Shown: positions 30,041 to 39,225, counted from the first letter of the stretch. The stretch is 64,000 nt of DNA from Bacteroidales bacterium (GCA_024401335.1 JAKSLH010000001.1:62001-126000); one strand, 5' to 3'. The notes: generated from the sequence alone by a model not told the origin. Numbers and translations are program-made.

Positions 30041-31408
30041 ATGACTAAACAGAAGCGTTTTTTCCTCGAGGAGGATGAGTTGCCACGCCAGTGGTATAAT
30101 ATCCAGGCTGATATGATTAATAAGCCTATGCCTCCACTCAACCCTGCAACTAAAGAGCCTTTGCAGCCTAAAGATCTCTATCCTATCTTTGCAGAGGAGT
30201 TGTGTAACCAGGAACTTGATCAGGAAAATGCTTGGATCGATATCCCTGATGAGGTGCGCGAGATGTATAAATACTACCGTTCTACTCCTCTTGTTCGTGC
30301 TTACGGACTAGAAAAGGCTCTCGGTACTCCTGCACATATCTATTTCAAGAATGAGAGTGTGAGCCCTGTTGGTAGCCACAAGCTTAATTCGGCTCTTGCT
30401 CAGGCTTATTACTGCAAGAAGCAGGGTATCACAAATGTGACAACAGAGACTGGCGCTGGCCAGTGGGGTGCGGCTCTCTCGTATGCTGCTAAGGTGTTCG
30501 GACTCGAAGCTGCTGTTTACCAGGTTAAGATATCTTACAACCAGAAGCCTTACCGCCGTATGATAATGCAGACTTATGGTGCTCAGGTTACCGCTTCTCC
30601 TTCTATGTCAACTCGTGCCGGTAAGGATATCCTTACTAAGGACCCTAACAACCAGGGATCACTTGGTACAGCTATCTCTGAAGCTGTTGAGCTCGCTATC
30701 AATACCCCTAACTGCCGCTATACTCTCGGCTCTGTGCTGAGCCACGTGACTCTTCACCAGACTGTCATCGGCCTCGAGGCTGAGAAACAGATGGAGAAGG
30801 CTGGCGAATATCCTGATATCGTGATAGGGTGCTTCGGTGGCGGTTCTAACTTCGGCGGTATTAGCTTCCCATTCATGCGTCATAATATCAAGGACGGCAA
30901 GAAGACTCGCTTCATAGCTGCTGAGCCTGCTAGCTGCCCTAAGCTTACTCGCGGTGTGTTCCAGTATGACTTCGGTGACGTGGCTGGTTATACTCCACTC
31001 CTCCCTATGTTTACTCTCGGACATAACTTTATGCCTGCTAATATCCACGCCGGTGGTCTCCGTTACCATGGCGCTGGCGTTATCGTGAGCCAGCTCCTTA
31101 AGGATGGACTCATGGAGGCTGTCGATATCAAGCAGCTCGAGAGCTTCGACGCTGGTATGCTCTTTGCTCAGGCTGAAGGTATCATCCCTGCACCAGAAAG
31201 CTGCCACGCTATTGCTGCCACTATCCGCGAGGCTAATGAATGTAAGAAGACTGGCGAAGAGAAGGTTATCCTCTTCAACCTCTCTGGACATGGCCTTATC
31301 GATATGACTGCTTACGATCAGTATATGTCAGGTTCCCTCCAGAACTATGAGGTGACAGATGAGGATGTTCAGAAGAATATCGCTGAACTCGAAAAGGTGA
31401 TTAAGTAA
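30041..31408 (+). CDS. trpB: Tryptophan synthase beta chain, TrpB2 type
   Basis: PLP enzyme condensing indole with serine to tryptophan. 455 residues, longer than the ~400 of TrpB1, with the long N-terminal extension and the sequence style of the TrpB2 class. The PLP lysine is Lys114 in VGSHKLNSA; ETGAGQWGAA and FGGGSNFGG are the substrate and phosphate loops. It is not adjacent to trpA or other trp genes; TrpB2 enzymes are often stand-alone and thought to salvage indole. Expressed from its own promoter. Confidence 0.94.
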   Translation: MTKQKRFFLEEDELPRQWYNIQADMINKPMPPLNPATKEPLQPKDLYPIFAEELCNQELDQENAWIDIPDEVREMYKYYRSTPLVRAYGLEKALGTPAHIYFKNESVSPVGSHKLNSALAQAYYCKKQGITNVTTETGAGQWGAALSYAAKVFGLEAAVYQVKISYNQKPYRRMIMQTYGAQVTASPSMSTRAGKDILTKDPNNQGSLGTAISEAVELAINTPNCRYTLGSVLSHVTLHQTVIGLEAEKQMEKAGEYPDIVIGCFGGGSNFGGISFPFMRHNIKDGKKTRFIAAEPASCPKLTRGVFQYDFGDVAGYTPLLPMFTLGHNFMPANIHAGGLRYHGAGVIVSQLLKDGLMEAVDIKQLESFDAGMLFAQAEGIIPAPESCHAIAATIREANECKKTGEEKVILFNLSGHGLIDMTAYDQYMSGSLQNYEVTDEDVQKNIAELEKVIK

Positions 31409-31563
31409 TATCACTTCCAACGGGTACATTCTCTCCACACCAGGAAAAAGTACCTCGCCAACTTGTCGTAGAGATGGTGCGTGCACCGTCTTCGAATAGC
31501 CTGGTCTTCAAACAGCCTGGCTAACGCGAACTGAGACGTGACGTGCCGCATCTACATGATAAA
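31409..31563. other. Non-coding stretch after trpB
   Basis: No convincing ORF. It contains one copy (31499-31532) of a ~33-base direct repeat whose second copy is at 31636-31668, sharing the 12-mer GCCTGGTCTTCA, and a short GGTGC-GT-GCACC palindrome. Confidence 0.4.
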
Positions 31564-31601
31564 AACAAGCCCTCTAGTGCAAAAGCATCAGAGGGCTTGT
31601 T
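31564..31601. terminator. Strong bidirectional hairpin
   Basis: A perfect 12-bp stem (31564-31575 with 31590-31601), with a further 4-bp inner pairing. The T run is clearer on the minus strand (AAAAA at 31561-31565 on plus), but it could also end the trpB transcript. Confidence 0.6.
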
Positions 31602-31660
31602 ATCTTTGGTATATTAGTGACTGTTATTCCTCCCCGCCTGGTCTTCACAAACAGCTAACA

Positions 31661-31725
31661 CCGAACTTCATTTCGTAATTCGTAATTCCCCAATGTTTCG
31701 TAATTCGTATTTCGTAATTATTCCC
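31661..31725. repeat. Cluster of TTCGTAATT intergenic repeats
   Basis: Several near-identical TTTCGTAATTCGTA units in 65 bases just upstream of the -7 element of the next gene. The first part matches the element at 20356 in 24 of 29 bases. Confidence 0.55.
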
Positions 31726-31732
31726 GTTTTTG

Positions 31733-31740
31733 TATATTTG
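31733..31740 (+). promoter_or_regulatory. Probable -7 element of the Ala-rich protein gene
   Basis: TATATTTG, 32 bases before the ATG at 31772, is an exact consensus match; the TTCGTAATT repeats occupy the -33 area. Confidence 0.55.
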
Positions 31741-31771
31741 TTTGTTGTCTAAACTATCAAAATTTATAGGT

Positions 31772-32293
31772 ATGAAAAATGTCGTAGCAATCCTTGTCGC
31801 CTTTATTGGCTTGTCTTTCGCCCATATCGCTGAAGCTCAGGATACTGTAGTGATGAAAAATGGCGAAACGATATCTGTTGATGTGTTTAAGATAGATGTC
31901 AATAACATCTACTACAAATACAAAGGAGAAGCTCTAGAATATCAAATGCCCAAATCACAAATACGCGAAGTCACATACCGTAACGGCCGTAAGGAGACGT
32001 TCAGCACGTTGTCCGAGTCGGTTGTGAAGGCAGAAACCGAGATTCTCGATTTCGTAGAAACTGCCGCCAAGGCCAAAGTTGAGGCTGTCGAAGCTGTCAT
32101 TGCCATTGTCAACGCCTTCGCCGATGCAGCCGTGTCCGAAGCCGAAGTTATCGACGAGAGTAAGGCACAGGCTAAGGCTGCCGCACAAGCCGCAATGACT
32201 GAGGCTGGTAAGGCTCTCGAAAAAGTCAAGATAGAGATTGGTATAGCTATCGAGGAGTCAAAGAAGGCCGCAGCTGAAGCACAGACGAAATAG
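31772..32293 (+). CDS. Secreted protein with small beta domain and Ala-rich helical C-terminus
   Basis: 173 residues from ATG 31772; an in-frame TTG at 31730 lies upstream of the predicted promoter and is rejected. Signal peptide 1-23 (ending AEAQD). Residues ~24-80 form a small beta-rich domain (DTVVMKNGETISVDVFKI, YYKYKGEALEYQMPKSQI) of a kind seen in Bacteroidetes envelope proteins. Residues ~83-173 are a continuous Ala/Glu/Lys-rich helix without Gly or Pro breaks except one Gly, resembling LEA or apolipoprotein-like amphipathic repeats. No family recognised. Monocistronic. Possibly a periplasmic or membrane-surface helical protein. Confidence 0.75.
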   Translation: MKNVVAILVAFIGLSFAHIAEAQDTVVMKNGETISVDVFKIDVNNIYYKYKGEALEYQMPKSQIREVTYRNGRKETFSTLSESVVKAETEILDFVETAAKAKVEAVEAVIAIVNAFADAAVSEAEVIDESKAQAKAAAQAAMTEAGKALEKVKIEIGIAIEESKKAAAEAQTK

Positions 32294-32317
32294 TCGCTGT
32301 TGTATTGCGATTGGCGC

Positions 32318-32598
32318 CTATTTGTATTTTATCGTGTAAGTCTTCTTGTTGCCGACTGTCTCACAATCGGTGACATAGTAGCTGTTCTCCTTGTAGAACT
32401 TATACATATGCACCCATGAGTAACAGAAGACACAGGTAAAGGCCAATGGAAGAAATCTCTTCCAGAAAACGCATTCACCATATAAGCAGTCTATTGTACA
32501 CGCTACGGAATCTAAGATACAGATAACGGCCGCGCACGCACATAGGGAATATTGCCACTTTGGCCTATAGTGTACTTAACTCCTTCACCGAGCAACAT
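32318..32598 (-). pseudogene. Remnant of a small membrane protein gene (frameshifted)
   Basis: On the minus strand a stop-free frame of 85 codons runs from 32575 to a TAG at 32318, encoding two hydrophobic segments and a YKFYKENSYYVTDCE-like tail, but it has no start codon at its head. An ATG at 32598-32596 opens a second frame (MLLGEGVKYT) that runs into the first if one base is inserted near 32572. The simplest reading is a ~93-codon gene broken by a one-base deletion, or a sequencing error. Not recognisable by family. It lies head to head with the small membrane protein at 32640. Confidence 0.5.
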
Positions 32599-32639
32599 TT
32601 TGTTGCAAAAAAGCGTACACTGAGTAAAAAGTTATATTC

Positions 32640-33023
32640 ATGAATATAGAACTACTCAAGAAGCTCAGCACGCTGATGAAATACACTATGTTTGCGGCGT
32701 GTGTCATCATGACGGCCCATGTTGTCGGTCTGTTGTGCGGCAAAAATTTCTTTTTCGCTGAATGGTTTTGCGGATTCTCGGTATTGGGTTTCGCTATGCT
32801 CTTCATAGCATCATACGTGCTCAGCTACGACAATATGTTCAGAGCGTTGCTGGTATATGATTTCGCCATTAACCAATGTATCGTATTTCAGCGCTCGTTT
32901 AACATCTTCGGCGAATTCCTCACGACAGCTCGCCTGATAGCTGCAACAATTGGCATTATACTCATAGTGATCTTCATTCTTACAGCTAACACTTATAAAG
33001 AAGATGATACATTTGAGGAGTGA
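32640..33023 (+). CDS. Small hypothetical membrane protein
   Basis: 127 residues with about three transmembrane helices (residues ~14-33, 42-61 and 96-115) and an acidic tail (KEDDTFEE). No family recognised. Preceded by a divergent broken gene of similar character and followed by the rimP promoter. Likely an inner-membrane protein of unknown role. Confidence 0.7.
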   Translation: MNIELLKKLSTLMKYTMFAACVIMTAHVVGLLCGKNFFFAEWFCGFSVLGFAMLFIASYVLSYDNMFRALLVYDFAINQCIVFQRSFNIFGEFLTTARLIAATIGIILIVIFILTANTYKEDDTFEE

Positions 33024-33068
33024 TAAGAACCTATTTTGGTGTTAAAATCAATATTTTACAAAAAAAGA

Positions 33069-33099
33069 TTTCGTATTCGGCTGAAAATGTATATATTTG
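33069..33099 (+). promoter_or_regulatory. Promoter of the rimP-nusA-infB operon
   Basis: TTTC (33069-33072), a 19-base spacer and TATATTTG (33092-33099) match the Bacteroidetes consensus with one change. Confidence 0.7.
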
Positions 33100-33127
33100 C
33101 AACTGAAAATACAATACAACTCACTTG

Positions 33128-33154
33128 TAGGGGACTTTTCAGGTCCCCTATTTT
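33128..33154 (+). promoter_or_regulatory. Leader hairpin with T run (candidate attenuator)
   Basis: A perfect 8-bp stem TAGGGGAC/GTCCCCTA (33128-33135, 33143-33150), a 7-base loop and TTTT directly after, lying between the promoter and the rimP start. It looks like an intrinsic terminator inside the 5' leader. Confidence 0.65.
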
Positions 33155-33180
33155 ATTGTAACAAACTGAAAATATCAGAA

Positions 33181-33648
33181 ATGATAACCGTAGATACAGT
33201 TGGTAAGATAGTTGAAGCAAAACTCGCCGAAGATGGCGTGTTCGTGGTAGAGCTGACAGTAAGCGCCGACAATTCTATCCGCCTTGTCGTTGACAAGAAG
33301 GAGGGTGTTGACATCGACTACTGCGTGACCCTCACCCGCATGATCGAGGAAGCTCTCGACCGTGATGTGGAGGACTATGACCTCGAGGTGTCGTCGGCTG
33401 GTATAGGCTGCGAGCTTAAGGTGCTCGGACAGTTCGAGAAGAACCTCGGCAACGAGGTGGAGGTGACCTACGCCAACGGCTCTCATAAGAAGGGTATCCT
33501 TACAGCAGCCGACGCTGAAGGGTTTGAGGTGGACATCGAAGAAAAGATTGTTGTCGAAGGCGCTAAGAAGAAGCAGACGGTGACTAATCATTACCGCTAC
33601 GCATATAATGAAGTGAAACTAGTAAAAGACGTAATATCGTTTAAGTAA
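33181..33648 (+). CDS. rimP: Ribosome maturation factor RimP
   Basis: 30S subunit assembly factor, 155 residues from the ATG at 33181. An in-frame upstream codon at 33097 overlaps the promoter and leader hairpin and is rejected. The RimP pattern is clear: VDKKEGVDIDYCVTLTR, then the YDLEVSSAG segment at the N/C domain boundary, then the Sm-like C-terminal domain. First gene of the rimP-nusA-infB operon (18-base gap to nusA), the common bacterial order. Confidence 0.94.
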   Translation: MITVDTVGKIVEAKLAEDGVFVVELTVSADNSIRLVVDKKEGVDIDYCVTLTRMIEEALDRDVEDYDLEVSSAGIGCELKVLGQFEKNLGNEVEVTYANGSHKKGILTAADAEGFEVDIEEKIVVEGAKKKQTVTNHYRYAYNEVKLVKDVISFK

Positions 33649-33666
33649 GATAAAAATAAGCGAGAT

Positions 33667-34902
33667 ATGGAAAAGATTAATCTGATAGACACATTCGCTG
33701 AGTTCAAAGAGCTTAAGAACATCGACCGTGCGACTCTCATCCGCATCCTCGAAGATGCTTTCCGTAGCATCCTTGTTAAGACTTATGGTACTGACAAGAA
33801 CTATAACGTCATCATCAATACTGATAAGGGCGACTGCGAGATTTGGCGCAACCGTAAGGTCGTTGAAGATGGTGCTGTTGAAGATTCTAACCTCGAGATC
33901 TCTTTGACCGACGCAAAGAAAATCGACGCAGATTTCGAAATTGGTGAGGATGTTACTGAGCCAGTTCTCATGAAGGACTTTGGCCGCCGTGCTATCCTTA
34001 GCCTCCGTCAGCAGCTTGCTGGCTGCATCATGGAACTCGAGAAGGACAATATCTACCAGCTCTACAAGGACAGAATTGGACAGGTTGTCGTTGGTGAGGT
34101 TTACCAGGTTTGGAAGCGCGAGGTGCTCGTGCGCGACGAAGAGGGTAACGACCTTATCCTCCCTAAGACTGAGCAGATCCCTTCCGACTTCTTCCGTAAG
34201 GGTGATACCCTCCGCGCTGTCGTTGTTCGTGTAGAGATAAAGAACAACAACCCACTCATCATCCTCTCGCGTACTTCTCCTATCTTCCTTGAGCGTTTGT
34301 TCGAGTCGGAAGTTCCTGAAATCTTCGACGGTCTTATCACTATCAAGAAGATTGTCCGCATGCCAGGCGAACGCGCTAAGGTTGCCGTTGAGTCATACGA
34401 TGACCGTATCGACCCAGTTGGCGCTTGCGTTGGTATGAAGGGCTCACGTATCCATAGCATTGTTCGTGAACTTCGCAACGAGAATATCGACGTTATCAAC
34501 TTTACTAATAACATTCAGCTCTATATACAGCGCGCTCTCAACCCTGCTCGCATCAACTCTATCAAGGTAGATGAAGAAAAGGGTCGCGCTGAGGTATATC
34601 TTGACGCTGATCAGGTGTCATTGGCTATCGGCCGTGGCGGTAGCAACATCAAGCTTGCTATGCAGCTTTGCGGATACGATATCGATGTATATCGTGAGCA
34701 GTCGGAGGGTGAAGAGGATGTTCAGCTCGAAGAGTTCGAAGACGAAATCGACGGCTGGGTTATCGACGCACTCAAGCAGATCGGTTGCGATACCGCTAAG
34801 TCGGTTCTCGAACTCGGCCGTGAAGAGTTGCTTCGCCGTACCGACCTCGAAGAGGAGACTATCGCCGACGTTCTGTCTATTCTTAAGGCTGAATTCGAAT
34901 GA
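33667..34902 (+). CDS. nusA: Transcription elongation/termination factor NusA
   Basis: RNA polymerase-associated factor modulating pausing, termination and antitermination. 411 residues: N-terminal RNAP-binding domain, S1 domain (GQVVVGEVYQV... VRDEEGNDLILPK), KH1 and KH2 (CVGMKGSRIHSI, IGRGGSNIKLAMQL), then a short acidic/helical C-terminus (IADVLSILKAEFE). It lacks the two long acidic repeats of E. coli NusA, as is usual outside Proteobacteria. Central gene of the operon. Confidence 0.96.
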   Translation: MEKINLIDTFAEFKELKNIDRATLIRILEDAFRSILVKTYGTDKNYNVIINTDKGDCEIWRNRKVVEDGAVEDSNLEISLTDAKKIDADFEIGEDVTEPVLMKDFGRRAILSLRQQLAGCIMELEKDNIYQLYKDRIGQVVVGEVYQVWKREVLVRDEEGNDLILPKTEQIPSDFFRKGDTLRAVVVRVEIKNNNPLIILSRTSPIFLERLFESEVPEIFDGLITIKKIVRMPGERAKVAVESYDDRIDPVGACVGMKGSRIHSIVRELRNENIDVINFTNNIQLYIQRALNPARINSIKVDEEKGRAEVYLDADQVSLAIGRGGSNIKLAMQLCGYDIDVYREQSEGEEDVQLEEFEDEIDGWVIDALKQIGCDTAKSVLELGREELLRRTDLEEETIADVLSILKAEFE

Positions 34903-34917
34903 TACCCCTGCGGTCCC

Positions 34918-34951
34918 GCCACCTTGGTTGATGGATAGCGAGGTGGCTTTT
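34918..34951 (+). terminator. Weak intra-operon hairpin between nusA and infB
   Basis: A 7-bp stem GCCACCT/AGGTGGC with a 16-base loop followed by TTTTG. It may give partial termination before infB. Confidence 0.45.
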
Positions 34952-34980
34952 GTTTAACGTAAAAAGGTTATGAAAAAAAT

Positions 34981-37761
34981 ATGGCAGAAGGAAAAAGAGT
35001 GAGCAAGTTGGCAAGCGAATTGAACGTTGGTGTCAATTCAATAGCTGACTTCTTAAAAAGCAAAGGATATAACGAGGAAGTCACCCCAAACACTAAGGTC
35101 CCTGATGAGTTTTGCGCTATGTTGGAGGAGAAGTTCAATCCCGACAGAAGCCTCAAGAAGCAGTCTGAAAAGATTGGCGAAGAGCAGAAGCACAAGCAGA
35201 AGAAGGAGACTATAAGCATCCAGCCAACGGTGGAAGCAGAACTTGTCTCGCCTGATCCTATCAAGGCACCTAAGGTTGTCGGTAAGATAGATCTGAGCAA
35301 CGGCAAGAAGCCTGCCGCACCTCAGCATAATAATAACAACAACAATAATAAGCAGGAACAGAAGCCTGCTCAGCCTAAGCCTCAACAGCAGCAGCCTAAA
35401 CCTGCCGAGGCTCAGCCTAAACCACTGCAACAGCCAAAGCCTCAGCAGGCTGAGGAAGAAGAGGATGTTTTCAAACTTCCTAACCAGCCTAAGCTTAGCG
35501 GACCTGTTGTGCTTGGCAAGATCGACCTCCCTGTTGGCAAGACCGACGCTTATGGCCGTGGCAACAAGAAGAACGATAAGAAGAAGCGTCAGCGCATCCA
35601 GAAGGAGAACGAGCGCGTGGACCTCTCTTCACCTAATACTATCAAGCAGGTCAACAACGCTATCAACCGCGATAAGCAGAAGAAGAACGGTGGCCAGCAG
35701 AATGGTGGTAATAACAATGGCCAGCAGAAGCAGAATGGTGGCCAGAACAACAATAATTTCAAGCAGAATGGTGGCCAGCAGAATGGTGGTAACAACAACA
35801 ACGGCCAGCAGCAGCGTAACAAGGACAAGAAGAACAAACGCCCTCAGCACCAGGAGGTGAACGAGGAAGATGTTCAGAAGGAGATTAAGGAAACTCTCGC
35901 TCGCCTTACTGCTAAGGGAGCTAAGAGCCAGCACTCTAAGCATCGCCGCGACAAGCGTGAGGAACTTAGCCAGCGCCGCGCCGAGGAAGAGGAGCGCATG
36001 GAGGCTGACAAGAAGATTCTCAAGGTGACTGAGTTCGTGACAACAAGCGAACTCGCTAGCATGATGGGTGTCCCTGTCAACCAGGTTATCGCTACCTTCA
36101 TGTCTCTCGGTACTCTCGTGTCTATCAACCAGCGTCTCGACGCCGAGTCTATGGCTATCGTTGCTGAGGAGTTCGGCTATAAGGTTGAATTCGTTAGCGT
36201 TGAAGTGGCTTCTGCTGAAGAGGAGATCGTCGATGATGAGGCTGACCTCCAGGAACGTCCTCCTATCGTGACTGTCATGGGTCACGTCGACCATGGTAAG
36301 ACTTCCCTCCTCGACTATATTCGTAAAACAAACGTTATCTCGGGTGAGGCCGGCGGTATAACTCAGCATATCGGTGCTTATAATGTGACTCTCGAAAGTG
36401 GCCGTCATATTACTTTCCTTGATACCCCAGGTCACGAGGCCTTCACTGCCATGCGTGCCCGCGGTGCTCAGGTTACCGACGTCGCTATCATCATCGTCGC
36501 TGCCGACGATAGCGTCATGCCACAGACTGTCGAAGCTATAAACCACGCTTCAGCAGCTAATGTGCCTATTATCTTCGCTATCAACAAGATTGATAAACCA
36601 GGCGCTAACCCTGATAAGATACGTGAGGCTCTCGCTAATATGAACTACCTCGTTGAAGAATGGGGCGGTAAGTATCAGTGCCAGGAGATTTCTGCTAAGA
36701 AGGGCCTCAATGTTGATAAACTTCTCGATAAGGTGCTTCTCGAAGCTGATATGCTCGAGCTTAAGGCTAACCCTAACCGTCAGGCAGTGGGTAACGTTAT
36801 CGAGTCTTCTCTCGATAAGGGCCGCGGATATATCGCTACTCTCCTCGTTAGCAACGGTACTCTTAGTGTTGGTGATATGGTGGTTTGCGGTTCTAACTAT
36901 GGCCGCGTTAAGGCTATGTTCAACGAACGTAACCAGAAGGTCGAGAAGGCTGGTCCTTCTGAACCAGTTCTCGTTCTCGGTCTCAACGGCGCTCCAACAG
37001 CGGGCGAGAAGTTCAATGTGTTCGCTGACGAACGTGAGGCTAAGGAGGTTGCTACTAAGCGCGACCAGCTTATCCGCGAACAGCAGAAACGTACTCATAA
37101 GCATCTTACTCTCGATGAGATCGGACGCCGTCTCGCTATCGGTAACTTCCAGGAACTTAACGTTATCGTTAAGGCCGACTTCGATGGTTCTGTACAGGCT
37201 CTTAGCGAATCACTCATGAAGCTCTCTACTGAAGAGATTCAGGTTAATGTGGTTCACTCGGGCGTAGGTCAGATATCTGAGGCCGACGTTAACCTCGCTG
37301 CAGCTTCTAACGCTATCATCGTTGGCTTCCAGGTTCGCCCTTCTAGCGAGGCTCGTAAGCTCGCTGAACGTGAGGAAATCGATATACGTCTCTACTCTAT
37401 CATCTACGACGCTATCGAGGAACTTAAGGACGCTATGGAAGGTATGCTCTCTCCTGAAATCAAGGAGCAGGTTAACGGTAACGTCGAGGTTCGTGAGACA
37501 TTCAAGATCTCTAAGGTCGGTACTATCGCTGGCTGCTTCGTCAACGAGGGTAAGATCAAGAGCAAGTCTAAGGTTCGTGTCATCCGCGATGGTATCGTTG
37601 TCTATACCGGCGAACTCGGATCACTCAAGCGTTTCAAGGATGACGCTAAGGAGGTCGTTGCTGGTCTCGATTGCGGTCTGTCTATCACTAACTACAACGA
37701 TATACAGGTCGGCGATATCCTTGAGGCTTACGAAGAGATCGAGATTTCTAGAAAGCTCTAG
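34981..37761 (+). CDS. infB: Translation initiation factor IF-2
   Basis: GTPase that delivers initiator tRNA to the 30S subunit. 926 residues. N-terminal IF2N-like domain ([22 protein letters not shown]), then a long low-complexity linker (~110-305) with Asn/Gln/Gly/Lys-rich tracts, including repeated [11 protein letters not shown]-type text; a second IF2N domain; the GTPase core ([28 protein letters not shown]); and domains II-IV ending in EISRKL. The linker is much longer and more Asn/Gln-rich than in E. coli. Third gene of the operon, ending in a terminator. Confidence 0.97.
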   Translation: MAEGKRVSKLASELNVGVNSIADFLKSKGYNEEVTPNTKVPDEFCAMLEEKFNPDRSLKKQSEKIGEEQKHKQKKETISIQPTVEAELVSPDPIKAPKVVGKIDLSNGKKPAAPQHNNNNNNNKQEQKPAQPKPQQQQPKPAEAQPKPLQQPKPQQAEEEEDVFKLPNQPKLSGPVVLGKIDLPVGKTDAYGRGNKKNDKKKRQRIQKENERVDLSSPNTIKQVNNAINRDKQKKNGGQQNGGNNNGQQKQNGGQNNNNFKQNGGQQNGGNNNNGQQQRNKDKKNKRPQHQEVNEEDVQKEIKETLARLTAKGAKSQHSKHRRDKREELSQRRAEEEERMEADKKILKVTEFVTTSELASMMGVPVNQVIATFMSLGTLVSINQRLDAESMAIVAEEFGYKVEFVSVEVASAEEEIVDDEADLQERPPIVTVMGHVDHGKTSLLDYIRKTNVISGEAGGITQHIGAYNVTLESGRHITFLDTPGHEAFTAMRARGAQVTDVAIIIVAADDSVMPQTVEAINHASAANVPIIFAINKIDKPGANPDKIREALANMNYLVEEWGGKYQCQEISAKKGLNVDKLLDKVLLEADMLELKANPNRQAVGNVIESSLDKGRGYIATLLVSNGTLSVGDMVVCGSNYGRVKAMFNERNQKVEKAGPSEPVLVLGLNGAPTAGEKFNVFADEREAKEVATKRDQLIREQQKRTHKHLTLDEIGRRLAIGNFQELNVIVKADFDGSVQALSESLMKLSTEEIQVNVVHSGVGQISEADVNLAAASNAIIVGFQVRPSSEARKLAEREEIDIRLYSIIYDAIEELKDAMEGMLSPEIKEQVNGNVEVRETFKISKVGTIAGCFVNEGKIKSKSKVRVIRDGIVVYTGELGSLKRFKDDAKEVVAGLDCGLSITNYNDIQVGDILEAYEEIEISRKL

Positions 37762-37798
37762 TTTTAAGTATTCTGACTATAAGAATAATAATAGAAGT

Positions 37799-37825
37799 GC
37801 CTGCTCCCGTAAGGGGCAGGCCTTT
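37799..37825 (+). terminator. Terminator of the rimP-nusA-infB operon
   Basis: A stem GCCTGC(T)CCC/GGGGCAGGC with a GTAA loop and one bulged T, followed by TTTCGTTT. Confidence 0.75.
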
Positions 37826-37851
37826 CGTTTAATTACTAAATATATAGTGAT

Positions 37852-39075
37852 ATGAGAAAGGGTTGGAAATGGATCCCTACACTCTATTTTGCCGAGGGAT
37901 TGCCTTATGTGCTGATAATTACCGTTTCTGTCATCATGTATAAGAATCTGGGGGTCTCAAATGCCGATATTGCTCTCTATACTAGCTGGTTCTACCTGCC
38001 TTGGGTGATTAAGCCGTTGTGGAGCCCGGTCGTCGATCTCCTGAAGTCTAAGCGATGGTGGGTGATCACTATGCAGACTTTGCTCGGCGTCGGATTCTCT
38101 TGTATGGCGTTCTTTATCCCTACGTCTTTCTTCTGGCAAAGTACTCTCGCTCTGTTGTGGCTCTTGGCTTTCTGCTCTTCTACTCACGATATAGCAGCCG
38201 ATGGCTATTATATGATCGCTCAGGATGAATCCGACCAGTCTTTCTTTGTCGGTGTCCGCAACATTTTCTACCGCGTGGCTATGGTGTTCGGACAGGGTGT
38301 GCTTGTCATGGCTGCCGGATCGTTGAGCCATTATGTCGATGGCATGCAGGAGGCTTGGGCTATCGTCTTTGGTGTTGTAGGTGTCCTGACTCTGTCAATA
38401 GCGGTATATCACTATTTTACTCTCCCTAAGGCTAAGGAGGTGGCTTCACGTTCTCTTGGTAATGTGCGCGACTTGTTCGTCTCTTTCTTTAAGAAAAAGG
38501 GTATCGTTGTCGCTATGCTCTTTATCCTTTTCTACCGCTTCGGCGAGGCTCAGCTTTCTAAGATCGCGTCCCCTTTCTTGCTCGATGGGCAAGAGGCTGG
38601 TGGACTGGGACTGGATAACGAACATGTGGGTTTCATATATGGCACTATAGGTGTCATTGCTCTCCTTGCTGGTGGCCTGCTGGGAGGTTTTGTTGTGGCT
38701 CGCGATGGCTTGAAGAAATGGCTGTGGCCTATGGTCTTTGCTATGAATGTCCCTAATTTGGTTTATGTGTTTCTCGCATTTACACAAACGGCCGATGTCT
38801 GGGTCGTGAGCTCTTGTGTGGCACTCGAACAGCTGGGCTATGGATTCGGTTTTACGGCGTTTACGCTCTATCTGATACATTTCTCCCAGGGAGAGTATAA
38901 AACGGCTCATTATGCCCTATGTACGGGCTTTATGGCGCTCGGTATGATGTTGCCTGGTATGGTGTCGGGATTCGTGCAGGAGGCTCTCGGATATAGCATG
39001 TTCTTTGTCTATGTTATCATCTGTTGCATACCGGGTATGGTTATCGCTAAATGGCTCGACATTGATGCTAAATAA
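37852..39075 (+). CDS. AmpG-like MFS transporter
   Basis: 407-residue inner-membrane protein with about 12 hydrophobic helices. The N-terminal WKWIPTLYFAEGLPYVLI signature is typical of the AmpG/SLC33-like branch of the major facilitator superfamily, which imports anhydromuropeptides for peptidoglycan recycling. The STHDIAADGYY segment in the middle of the first half also fits that branch. No ampD or ampR neighbours, so muropeptide transport is inferred by family only. Begins 90 bases after infB, past that operon's terminator. Confidence 0.82.
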   Translation: MRKGWKWIPTLYFAEGLPYVLIITVSVIMYKNLGVSNADIALYTSWFYLPWVIKPLWSPVVDLLKSKRWWVITMQTLLGVGFSCMAFFIPTSFFWQSTLALLWLLAFCSSTHDIAADGYYMIAQDESDQSFFVGVRNIFYRVAMVFGQGVLVMAAGSLSHYVDGMQEAWAIVFGVVGVLTLSIAVYHYFTLPKAKEVASRSLGNVRDLFVSFFKKKGIVVAMLFILFYRFGEAQLSKIASPFLLDGQEAGGLGLDNEHVGFIYGTIGVIALLAGGLLGGFVVARDGLKKWLWPMVFAMNVPNLVYVFLAFTQTADVWVVSSCVALEQLGYGFGFTAFTLYLIHFSQGEYKTAHYALCTGFMALGMMLPGMVSGFVQEALGYSMFFVYVIICCIPGMVIAKWLDIDAK

Positions 39076-39096
39076 TGATAAATTTGTAATATTGTT

Positions 39097-39127
39097 GTTG
39101 CCAATTATCAATTAATATGTATCTTTG
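39097..39127 (+). promoter_or_regulatory. Promoter of tRNA-Arg(TCT)
   Basis: GTTG (39097-39100), a 19-base spacer and TATCTTTG (39120-39127), 18 bases before the tRNA. Confidence 0.65.
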
Positions 39128-39144
39128 CAACGCAAAAAAGGGAT

Positions 39145-39218
39145 GGTCTAGTAGCTCAGCTGGATAGAGCAGCAGCCTTCTAAGCTGCGGGTCGTGGGTT
39201 CGAGTCCCGCCTGGATCA
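39145..39218 (+). tRNA. tRNA-Arg (anticodon TCT)
   Basis: 74-base cloverleaf: acceptor GGTCTAG/CTGGATC, D-arm GCTC/GAGC, anticodon stem GCAGC/GCTGC with loop CTTCTAA (TCT at 34-36), T-arm GTGGG-TTCGAGT-CCCGC, discriminator A. A CCA follows at 39219-39221, so the 3' end may be genome-encoded. Reads AGA codons. Confidence 0.95.
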
Positions 39219-39225
39219 CCAAAAT

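Noticed and set aside
33097-33180. Longer RimP N-terminus from 33097
   Set aside because: Overlaps the -7 element and the leader hairpin; RimP length and start fit ATG 33181.
37322-37855. 177-codon plus-strand frame overlapping the end of infB
   Set aside because: Ser/Arg/Leu-rich shadow frame of infB with no domain features; it runs through the infB terminator.
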